This document shows positions 1-10,500 of a stretch of 64,000 nt of DNA, in pieces; the stretch's first letter is position 1; every line of letters starts with the position of its first letter. Source of the stretch: Diphasiastrum complanatum (lineage: Eukaryota; Streptophyta; Lycopodiopsida; Lycopodiales; Lycopodiaceae). The notes below the pieces were generated by a model. The model was given only the letters and a program-made list of their open reading frames with translations. It was not told where the DNA came from and made no database searches. The stretch lies in assembly GCA_029204225.1 (NCBI GenBank), contig CM055100.1:19360655-19424654 (forward strand), read 5' to 3'. A program made the position numbers and the translations under genes.

Positions 1-2802
1 GGAAGCCTCAGTTTGATGAGAAAATTGGAGATGGTAACAGGACTGCCTACAATAGACGATCACTTGAAATCGATGTGCGAATCTTGTATATATGGGAAGC
101 AGCATCGAGAGAAGTTCAATAAAGGGGGTGTTGCAAGAGCAAAGAACATCTTGGATTTAATCCACACAGATTTATACAGGCCCACGAGGACCATGTCCTT
201 AGGAAAAGCCTTCCATTTCATGACCTTTATTGATGATATGTCACGTAAGACGTGGATCTACTTCTTGAAGAAGAAATCAGATGCTTTTGATAACTTCAAG
301 AACTTCAAAAACTTGGTCGAAAATCAGACAGGTAAGAAGATCAAAGTCCTAAGATCAGATAGTGGAGGTGAGTATAAGTCTAATGACTTCAATGATCTTT
401 GTGATCAATGTGGGATTAAAAAACAATTTATGCAAGCTCATACTCTTGCTCTCAATGGTGTAGCTGAGCGCAAAAATCGTACGATTGTGGAAAGTGCCAG
501 ATCTATGCTAGCTGAGATAAAATTACCAAAAGATTTTTGGTCAGAAGCATGTAGCATGGCAGTCTATCTTCAAAATAGAAGTCCTACCATTGCCATACCA
601 AAAATTACACATGAGGAAGCATTCAAAAAGAAGAAGCCAAAGGTGAACCACTTGCAAATCTTTGGATGTAAGGCCTTTGTACATATTCCTAAGGAAGAAA
701 GATGTAAACTCGATGTAAAAGCTATCAAGTGCATATTCCTAGGATATGATGATCGCGTGAAGGGCTATAGATGTTTTGATCCAGTCGAAAACAAAATCCA
801 TATAGGTCGAGATGTTATCTTTGATGAATCCAAGATGTATGAAGACGAAGATGATGAGAAGATAGACACATCCAGTAGGAAAAATGGCATAGTGAGGATA
901 CCACCTGATGATGATCCATTCATTGACCTTCCGAGTGATGAACATGAGGATACATCTCAAGATACTACTACTCAACCTCAAGAAATAGGTTGGAGAGGTA
1001 GGGATAAACCTCTTGGTGCAAGAAGGATTGAAATTGTAGGTGACAAACGCAAGGAGAAGGATGTACTATGGGATACATTTTTACCAGGAAGCCGATCATC
1101 TGACAGAAAGCTCCCTAAGTGGCGTGAGAGATTGATGGAGAGCCGCGATATAGATGACTTTTCAGGATCATCTAACCAGGGAGAGCTACAAACATCAACA
1201 AGAGAGAAGATACTACCTGAAAGGTATGAAGCAAATTATGCTCTGTTATCCAGCATTATTCAAAGCAAAGAACCTTCGACTTATGGTGAAGCGAAGGATG
1301 ATGACATTTGGATCAAAGCCATGGGAGGAGAGATGGAGTCAATTGCTAAGCATAGGACATGGGACTTAGTAGAACCACTAGTTGGCAAGAAACCCATTGG
1401 TTGCAAATGGGTATATAGAACTAAGTACCATGCAGATGGAAGCATAACAAAGCACAAAGCAAGATTGGTAATCAAAGGGTACGCACAAAATAAAGGCATT
1501 GACTATGAGGAGACCTTTGCGTCGGTGTGTAAGTGGAATACTCTATGTCTACTTATTGCTTTAGCTTCACATTTTGGTTGGCCTTTGTATCAGATGGATG
1601 TGAAATCTGCTTTTCTAAATGGTGAGTTAGAAGAAGAAGTGTTCATGGATCAACCTGAAGGCTTTGTAACGAAAGGATAGGAAAATAAAGTATGTCGCTT
1701 GAAGAAAGCGCTTTATGGTCTTAAACAAGCACCACGTGCGTGGTATAGCAGGATTGATGCCTACTTTTGTTCAAAGGGGATGGTGAGAACACATTCTGAT
1801 CCAAATCTATATGTCTTATGCTTTGATGGTATGGTTGCTTTGATTGCTCTTTATGTTGATGACTTGATTATTACGGGAAATAATCAAGAGATGATAGACA
1901 TAATCAAGAAAGACCTCATGAAACAATTTGAGATGACGGATCTCAGCTTGATGCATTACTGCCTTGGAGTGGAAGTGTGGCAAAAAGGACATGAAGTGGG
2001 TTTAACACAGGTCAAATATGTCAAAGAGTTACTACACAGGTTTAGGTTACAGGATTGCAAACCAGTAAACACTCCTATTGAACCAGGTAAAAAGCTTTCT
2101 AAGCTTGATGAATCACAGTCATTTGATACTACGCTATATAGACAGTTAGTAGGGAGCTTGATTTACCTTACCACAACTAGACCAGATATATGCTATGCTG
2201 TTGGCATTGTAAGTCAGTTTATGGCAGCACCTACAGAAACGCATTGGAAAGCAGCTAAACGCATTTTGCGTTATGTGAAAGGCACATCAGAGTATGGCTT
2301 GATTTACAGGAAGCATGATGGTTTACCTGAGTTGTGTGGCTATGTGGATGCGGACTGGGGAGGTGACTATGATGATCGTAGATCCACCACAGGATATATA
2401 TTCCAGTTTTGTGGTAATTGCTTTTCCTGGTCTAGTAAGAAGCAAAGTACAATTGCTCTTTCCACCACAAAAACAGAGTATAAGGCAATGTGTAGTGCTG
2501 CACAAGAAGCTATATGGTTGAGACAAATCTTGGAAGAGATTGGCATGAAGCAGAAAAATCCCACAACTTTATATAGCGACAGTCAAAGTGGCATTCAGCT
2601 AGCAAAGAATCCAGTGTTCCATGCGAGAACTAAACACATTGAGATTCAATATCACTTCATACATGAAAGACTACTAAGTCGTGAAATTCATGTTGTTCAT
2701 TGTAGCACAGAAGAACAACTAGCTGATATTTTCACTAAGCCACTTACTGGAGAAAAGTTTGATAAGTTTAGATCAAAACTTTCTGTATTTAAAGTTTGTT
2801 GA
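1..2802 (+). pseudogene. Ty1/Copia retrotransposon pol, 5'-truncated by the window, one in-frame TAG
   Basis: One continuous frame runs from the first base to the stop at 2800-2802, interrupted only by TAG at 1678-1680. In order it encodes the end of the GAG-pre-integrase region with a CESC motif, an integrase core (DLIHTD, RSDSGGEY and the GVAERKNRT glutamate), a variable linker, an RVT_2-type reverse transcriptase (YGLKQAPRAWY; catalytic YVDD at 1852-1863) and a Copia RNase H (DADWGG, STTGY, DSQSG, TKHI). The order integrase before RT identifies Copia. The inverted relative at 54.9-57 kb reads CAG (Gln) at the stop position, so the TAG is a simple C-to-T change here. With no other lesion the element is either recently inactivated or relies on readthrough; decay is the plainer reading. 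Gag, protease and the 5' LTR lie outside the window. Confidence 0.93.
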
Positions 2803-3200
2803 CTTTAAAGCTATGTATATGACTGTATAAATAGTGACTCTACTTTAAGGGAGAGAGTTAGAATTAAAGTTAGAATCACTGTGTGACTGTAAGTGGGTCC
2901 TGTCAGTGGATAAGGATCAGTTGGTCTCGCCACGAGGCAAGTCGACGGGACATGCGTCCCGCCAACGACAATCTGGTTCATGCATGGGTTGCCTGAGTGA
3001 ACAATTATATGTACAGTGTAATTTCATTTTGAGAAATACAGTTGCTATGTGAGCTTGCTGAGGAGAGTGATTTTCTGCCTGTGTTACTGTGTAGCATGAT
3101 CTGTGTTCCTGTGCAAAGCAAATTCTAAGTTGGTGATCCTAGGATAAGATATCCTTGAGAATATCCATGATAATATATCATGATCCTCTGTCAACACATG
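2803..3200 (+). repeat. Probable polypurine tract and 3' LTR of the Copia element (right end not fixed)
   Basis: A purine-rich run (about 2847-2868, ttaagggagagag core) follows the pol stop by some 45 bases, as expected for a polypurine tract. The next ~330 bases are non-coding. The partner 5' LTR is outside the window, so neither LTR boundary can be confirmed. Confidence 0.4.
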
Positions 3201-3278
3201 TCCAAAGAATTAATCAGACTTAGTTTACAATGTATTAATACTATTCAATGAATGTAATGTAATAATGAGGCTAGTTAC

Positions 3279-4545
3279 TTGAAACGCTGCCAACCACCAT
3301 ATGTCATTTTTAGACTGGACACTGAATCTGAAATCTTCTTGGTTCTCTGTTTGTGATAGAGCACCATTCATGAGAGTTATACTAACCCTCTCCATCTTCT
3401 GCCCTTTCACAATTTCTGACTCATCTATCTTAAGTACTATGATTATTTTGTCATTCACCTTTTCATAGGTTATATCATAGAATGTGCAACAAGTAATTTA
3501 GATCAACAAATAAATTGTTTGATGAATTATAGAATATCGATTTTCCATCAGTTTCATACACCTCCTCAATATGAAATGAAGTTCCAGTGATCTTATGCAT
3601 ACCTATGTTTAATGTATCCCTCTCTTTCCTATTGTTCATCATGATACGCTCAGTGGATTTGCAATTCAATATTGTGCCCAATGACATTCCTAGTGAAGCA
3701 TTGTCTTTAATATTCCGAGGAGCTACTAATGCAGATCTGCAAAAAAAATAGATAGTTAACAGAATATCACCATAGTTGAAATTAAATCCAAATGTCATTG
3801 AAAAACTTACAAAAATCAGAATATGCTTACTTGAATGCATAGATCCTTCTATTTCGATAACCTCCTTTTGAAAGCGTTTGAATATCCTTGCAACTTTGTC
3901 GCTTTCGCTTCTTACTTTCAGCCTTCTTCTTTGCCAAATCCACATCCTTCAATAATTGTACGTTTTCAATACGAATAGACTGTAAGACTGATTGCATTTG
4001 CTCTAGTTTTGATTTGATATCGATTGTTATCTTCTGTAATGATTCATTATTTTTTTTAAATTGTTCATTTTCTTCTAACGTCTTTTGGAGATGACAATCT
4101 CTATTCTGACAATAAGAGGATATCCAAATCAACTCACCTTCTAAAAAGTGAATTTTATTCATATAAATTTGTTTTCCATGGTTTTGCAATCTTTCCCAAT
4201 ATCCTAGTAATCCACTATGCCCATTGCATATCCATGTAACTAAATGAGTTATTGAAGTGAATGTGGGATGTGTCAAAGTGCTTGGATCTTGTGGATATAA
4301 TGTTCCATCTATCCACAAATCCAAGTTTTTTTTCCCTTCTGCCCTGTAACGAGAACGATCCTTAGCAGATATTTGAATTCCTTTGCCTCCTCTTCTCTGC
4401 AAAGGTGCCAAATCAATAGAGATATCCACATGTAGATGATACAATGTCATCATCAAAATAATAATAGAGTAATCAGTTGCATCAAAGTAATATGACCAAA
4501 TTCTATGAAGCAAAACAAAATACTCATCTTTGATTATATTATATA
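3279..4545 (-). pseudogene. Unrecognised gene or gene relic with a central coiled coil, three exon-like blocks
   Basis: I do not recognise this family. Three coding-like blocks lie on the minus strand. Block A (about 4545-3831) is 238 codons: a hydrophobic start (KDEYFVLLHRIWSYYF), a part with LDLWIDGTLYPQDP, then a predicted coiled coil (residues ~160-215, rich in E, K, Q and L) ending in a basic KKRKR stretch. It ends at a GTAAGC donor (3830-3829). A pyrimidine-rich acceptor at 3738-3737 restores the frame through a split Lys codon into block B (3736 to ~3469), which reads SALVAPRNIK onward. Near 3469 the frame must shift by one base to continue into block C (about 3465-3279, with DKIIIVLKIDESE and NDIWWLAAFQ), followed by GTAACT. 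The shift suggests a pseudogene, unless a small intron was missed. A decayed paralogue lies directly upstream at 5640-6290. Being duplicated with a retained protein-like pattern argues for a real host gene family rather than a chance ORF. It could also be transposon-encoded. Confidence 0.5.
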
Positions 4546-5639
4546 CTATGTACGATCAATCCAATCTCCATGCTTGTATGCTTGATTCAAATTTGGAAAT
4601 GTTGCTCATTTTTTCATTCCAATAGGTAGTTGGCGCTCATATTTCCATTCTCGTGGAAGGAATGCATATGTAAACATTTTTCAATTTTTCCTGATTCGAA
4701 TTTGGGGATGGCGGTCATATTCTAGATCCAGTGAAAATATTGGCCTTTTCGTAACCAATGGAGAGAATATTTTTGAATTTAGTCAAGTTATATTGCGAAC
4801 TGTTAACAATTCTTAACTGTGACTATAGACACTGTGGTTAGATCATTGGGAGTTGGGGAGGCCTTGGGAGTGGTGTGGGCAAGCAAATAAACAATATTGC
4901 TTTTTTTATTTTGATATTTTTCTATATCCTACATGGCATTCCTTAAAGGGTCTTTTTGATATTAAGAACTCCTCTGATGACCACATGCACTTTGAACTGC
5001 ATCAACATATTCACTGGTTGTTTTTTGTATCATTTGCACATCAACATTTCAAAATTGATCTTTTCTTGAATATTTCACCATGTTGTCAAGTTTTTTCAAA
5101 CTTCCGCTTTGAGTAGCCAAGTAGAACCTTGTTTCTCAAAATCTTGAGTTGTAGCTATTATCTCTTTCCAAATTGAGTATTGAATTTTGAATTTTAGATT
5201 TTTTTTGAAGTAATTTGGTAAAAATTTACGAGTTGTGGATTCTCCAATGCTCAGTCTGCATGGAATATTTTTCGATTGACCTAAGAGCTTCTCATCTTTT
5301 TTTAATTTTAACATGGTCTTTATGTAAGTTTGCTTTAGACAAAACATCTTCCAATATGTAAATGGCTTGCTTCAAAGAATACTATGGCTTAGTATTCCAC
5401 ACAAACAAAATGTGCATATATATCTAAAATTACATATGCTTTTGCGCATGGGTGAGGGACCCCATGCATCCTCCTCCCTCACTCGTTAGTTAACCAATGC
5501 AGCTCTACACAAAAACTATCATTTTCACAAAATAGTTAGTAAAGATCTAAAACACAATGTATTGATTGCAGCACATTGCTAAAATGCAAGTGGAAATAAA
5601 TAAGTAATAGAACTAGTGATTGCATTAAATCAAAAAATT
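4546..5639. other. Spacer between the two copies of the unrecognised gene
   Basis: AT-rich sequence with no supported gene. Short imperfect repeats of a 'gattc(a/g)aatttgg' type occur at 4590 and 4690. ORFs here are short and show no recognisable domain. Confidence 0.4.
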
Positions 5640-6290
5640 CCAATACAAATAAGCTAGAACTTACTTGAATGCACATATTCTTCTTTGTAGATGACCTCCT
5701 CTAGATGAAAGATCACAAATATCATTTTTTTGCTAACCTCTTTCTTTTATTACTTTTTGCCTTTTTACTTAGCAAGTCCATATCTTTAACGAAAGATAAA
5801 TATGAAATACGAATGAATTGAAATACAACTTTCATCATTACTAGTTGTAAACCCAATGGGTTGGCTTTGTTGGTTAGCTTGCCATCCAAAGTTTCTTTGG
5901 TCCCAAGTTTGAGCCTCCCTTGGAAACCAAGAAGCATTACTAGTTGTAAAATCATGATTATGAAAAATATATTCTTTGCATTGAATGTGCATTACCATAA
6001 GCTTTCAAATTTTCACAGTAACCTAAAAGATTACTTTTTTCATGGACATAAACTATCAATTGAGATATTGAACGAAAATCAGCATGTTCCAATAAATGTG
6101 GATCAAGGGGATATAATGTTCATGATGACCATAAATCTAAATGCTTTAGTTTTTCTTCCCTGTAATGGATCATAGTAGAAGTTGATGATATCGATTCTTT
6201 TGAATTTCTTGTCCTAAGCGGAGCATATTTTGGTGAAAGATCCACATGAAGATCATAAAGCTGTCATCAGTAAAAAATAATAATGAACAA
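5640..6290 (-). pseudogene. Decayed tandem paralogue of the coiled-coil gene at 3279-4545
   Basis: Read on the minus strand, this stretch aligns with block A of the neighbouring locus. KDEHLSPY matches KDEYFVLL, LYDLHVDLSPKYAPLR matches LYHLHVDISIDLAPLQ, DLWSS-stop-TLYPLDP matches DLWIDGTLYPQDP, LLGYCENLKAYG matches LLGYWERLQNHG, and KDMDLLSKKAKSNKRKR matches KDVDLAKKKAESKKRKR. In-frame stops and frameshifts are present. Most of the coiled-coil segment has been replaced or interrupted, with a SINE sitting at 5851-5935. It is a non-functional duplicate; its divergence from the first copy suggests an old duplication. Confidence 0.6.
5851..5935 (+). mobile_element. Short tRNA-like SINE (85 bp) with a perfect 14-bp target duplication
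   Basis: The element is flanked by identical 14-bp direct repeats (ATTACTAGTTGTAA) at 5837-5850 and 5936-5949. It contains an A-box-like TTGGCTTTGTTGGTTAG and a B-box-like AGTTTGAGCCT, the spacing expected of a tRNA-derived Pol III promoter. It ends in a CTTGG-AAA-CCAAG hairpin and has no poly-A tail. A second copy on the opposite strand lies at 36193-36278 with its own duplication. Confidence 0.8.
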
Positions 6291-7534
6291 TATGGTGACA
6301 AATGTTCATCTTTAAAGATGGTGGTAGCCATATCTTTGAAATGCTACTACTTTTTTGAATTTTTGAATGTTTCCAAATATTGTGAGAGAATAATATTTCA
6401 GTGCTTCAAAAATCAGACTTAAGTTTGGTTAAGCACCAGTCACATTTGATGTGACTAAAATAAGGTAGATTGTTTTGTGTTAAAGGTCGTGCAAAAAAAT
6501 GTGAAAATTTGGCAAAATCTAGTTTGAGTATTTTGCATATCCTTGTACTTATGGAAATTTCACACGTGTGAAAAGTAGTCATAATCATGTTAGATCTATG
6601 TTGAGTTAGGGGTACTTCAAATTTCGTAGACATCTATCCACATATTAGTAGGAGATAGGGCCAATATTGACTTTAGAGGCAAAATGGGCACGTACACATG
6701 TAAAGTCATGATTAAGTAGGATTTGATGTGGCTCGAGCTAGGTTAGGGCTTGTTACTTTTGTCATGATGAGGTTGGATGTGTGACACTTCCCTATGTGTT
6801 GGCATGAGAGCTAATGACCAATCAAAAGCTAGAAATCCACCAAATTGGTCCAATCAAGTTTGAGGGTCAATATGTCACTAAGCCAATCATATTTAGAGGA
6901 GAAAAAGAAGGGGTCCAATCATGTTTCACTCCACTTGACCTTTACTCGCTACTTATATGTGTCTTAGATCAATTCTATGTAAGTTTTTTGGAGTTAATGA
7001 GAGTTTCTACATTTTGAACATTTTTGGGTTTCTCTCTCTATTCGATTATTGGTACTTGGATTCTCTCTCTACCCGGAGCAAGGCTGTTTTGTAATTAGTT
7101 TTTTCCATCTCAAGTCTACACATGTGAATGTACTTTGGAAAGTGATATATGCATGTTTCATTGTGCTCTTGCCTTGCTTGTAAAATGTTTTTAATCTCCA
7201 CCGTAAATCCACAATGACAAATACCTAGTACATAATGATCACTAGGAGTGTGTGCGGAATCCGCGTATGTGTTGCAAAGCATTTCAAGAGGATTTCATGG
7301 GATTTGAAAGTCACTTGAGAAGGAGGTCCATAATTTTACATCCTTTTTGCCACCTCCTCAAAAGGGAGAATAAAATAGCTAGAAAGTCCATCATTCTCTC
7401 TCTCTTTCTCGTCCCGTCTTCTTCCAATACCTTCTTCCTCAGACGGGGTCCTCCTCCTATAACAGCAGCACCAGCAGCTGCGCTTGCGCAGAGCAGAATT
7501 TTGCAAGGAAGCGTCTCTCTCTGCCCTCACGCCA
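6291..7534. other. Intergenic region and presumed promoter and 5' leader of the nine-exon gene
   Basis: No coding feature is supported between 6291 and about 7380. From about 7395 to 7534 the sequence is pyrimidine-rich (tctctctctttctc) with GC-richer blocks, typical of a plant 5' untranslated leader just ahead of the ATG at 7535. No convincing TATA box could be assigned. Confidence 0.4.
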
Positions 7535-10500
7535 ATGTTGGATCGATCGGCAGTTCTGGCAACCTGCCACTCTCCTCACATCAATAACATTGAATGCTCT
7601 CATAAAGCTTTTCCAAAACCGGAGGTAGCATCACTTTCCAAGCATCCTTATCTGACATCTGCAGCAGGAATTGCGAGCGCATCGTTGAAATGTTGTACTG
7701 CAATTTGCGGATCACAGACCTGCTTCGCAAACAGAATTGCTGAGCATGGCAGAGTGCGGGGGGAGTCAGGAGGAGGGATAATGCATTGGAATGGTAGACG
7801 GCCTTTTAGAGGAGGCAAAATGAACATCCAAGTTAGGGTTGCAGAAGTTGATGCAAAAGACATTGAATGGGACCATGAATCTTATCAGGCTCTGCTGCAG
7901 GGTGGCGAAGAAGTTGCCAGTGTAATGAAAGAGATAACAGAGCTGGTATAATTTACCTGAAATCTCAATGCATTTTTCGTGTCACTCAACTCTTGTAAAT
8001 GTTGAAATCTTCTTGATTATGAACTTCTTGTGTTTAAGGTTTATTTTCCACGAGGCTGACAGTTTACATTCGTTTTGGCAGCTTCAAGACATAGCTGGAA
8101 TGGACAAGGAAGCCGAAGATGCAGCATTGCAAATGGCAGTGACAGGCACGATTGGACAACGACTAGAGAAGTTGGATGGTAGCTTTTTGATGGCTTTGGA
8201 CTGGATGATGGCTCAAGCTGAAAAGGATGATGATAAAAAGGTTTCTGGTTAAAACTGAAAGAAACTTGTGAGCTTCTCTTTGTTTACCATACTTTACGTA
8301 GATATTTCAATTTGTCACGTATGCACTTGTCCCATGGAGTATAGTATAGCAGTCTTTGTTTTATCATTGTTTTGGTTGATTCTAAAGAACCTGGAATTTA
8401 GGTGAAAGTTAGCGATGGATATTTGTAATCCTCAAAAGATTGTTAATTTGCTTTTCAGGCTGAAATATATACTTTTACGGTCCTGCCCTACCTGCTGTCA
8501 GCGGCCTTTCAGTTAGCATAGTTTCAACGGGGATTCGTTATAGATAACGATCTCCTTTTTAATATCAGTTAGTGCATGCTTAAGAATTCAGGTGCCCCAC
8601 TGCAACGCATTAGTGCTGCCCTAGTTAGCATCAAATCAGCTACCTCAGAGATTGTGACAACCTAAAAGAATAGCAAGTGAGAGAAAGAAAGAAAGAAAGC
8701 TCTATTAATGTCTTTTGATGCCAAAAAGTCTTATAAGATGAAGTAACACATGTCAAGTGTGTATAACAACCAAGGGAGTGTATGAATGTCTCCAAATAAC
8801 GAAAAGCAAAAATACATGGAGTCTAAAGCTAATATGAAGAGAAATTAACAACTCTTATGAAAGTACAATATGTGGCGAGGACCATGCACAACAAATGATG
8901 TACATGTGCTCTCAGCTGAGACGATTGAAAAAGGCCGTAGATGGGCACTTGACAAAATCATAGCAGGGGGGGGCCGATGTGATAGAGACACGTTGGTGTC
9001 TCAAACTCTGCTGCTGGCTGGTATGGGATCTCTGAATATGATCATGGTAGGTATAGAGGCTTTAGTAGCAGGGAGGTGATGTGTTGCACCCTGTCTTTAA
9101 TCTCTATGACGATCTCTTGTAGGAATAGCATATCCTCATCATCTGACTCTAGATCCGTCTGGGTTTTTTTTCCTGGAGAAGAAAGCTGCGATACGAGGTT
9201 GTGAATCTTGATAGTTTGACGGATCCTGGCACAAATCTCTCTGCATCAAGGGCATCTCAAGTAGCAACACGTATGAGATCCTCATAAGTGATGATAGAAC
9301 ATAATGTGTCTTTGAATAAGCAATAATATCCCCCACATATCTCACATCTGAAAATGACATGCTCTTTAGTCTCAACCTCTCCCAATGAACATATCTGACA
9401 TATCCTATCCTCATGAGTAACCTAGAAGCCTCCAGTGTCAATCACAAGTTGGTGTGAAGAGATTCCAATTTGTTTTAAGGTGAATGAGAGGCAATGTGAT
9501 AACCCATATTCCAAGTAATGCGGTTGGATTAAGAAACATGATGCATCCAACTCTAAGAAGTGATAAAAGTTTACACCCAACTGTCATTGCTGGGTATGTT
9601 GAAGATAAGCTCGATAGGTAGAGCATTTGATATACTCATGGTTGCTTGCTGGAAGATTGGAGATGGTAATGCCAAATGAGTCCAAAAGGCGGGGCAGCCT
9701 ATGAAAACCCTGACTATGGAGCTGTTAGAAAACTGACTTGCTCATACAAGTAACCCAAGACAATATTCCTATTGTGATGAAACAACAGCCAAACACATGA
9801 GATAGAACACATGTGATGAGAAACTACAAGTATGTCCCATTGCAAATGAGCTAGGGCACACTACATTCTTAATAGACTTTGGTCTATGGCAAAAGCAAAA
9901 GCAATTGCCTAATTAACGTCTCTATATATGGTAAAAGCACCAACACCTATCTATAGCGAAACCTGTGCTCCAAATCAAGCACTAGAATCTCGAACTTGAG
10001 TCTAACTAAATTCTAACTTGACTTTATTAAATATAGATAAAGGCCCCTAGAATTTGCATGCAAACATGGCCCAATAATCCTAATTAATCCTAAACGACAA
10101 CATTATGGGTAATAGTTTGAACATTAACTCTAACACTCCCCCTTACTGTTTATATTGTCAAGAACTATGCATAGCCCAAGTATGCATGTGTATCCTCCAT
10201 GATGGCCATGTAATGAAAATCCTCAACTCTGATGTAGAATGCATGATCAAGTCTGATCTCAATGTCTTCATTACTTGATGTAGAACTTCTTCTGTATGGT
10301 GATGTAGAATTCCTTCGAATGCCGATTCTTTTCATATGAACCTGCTTTATATGACTTCCCAATGTCTTGCTTTTGTCATCATGTCCCTTTAGTGCATATG
10401 TGTGACCACCATGAGTGCAACATATCACCATCCAATACCTTGAATTCCATAGAATCAAACAACTTGACCCCTCCCGAACCAAATTATGTGGACATGATTA

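Noticed and set aside
5851-5935. Functional tRNA gene
   Set aside because: A and B boxes are present, but no acceptor stem pairs and the T arm is weak; two copies with target duplications show a SINE.
7484-7535. Upstream start for the nine-exon gene at 7484
   Set aside because: The codon there is TTG; the first in-frame ATG is 7535.
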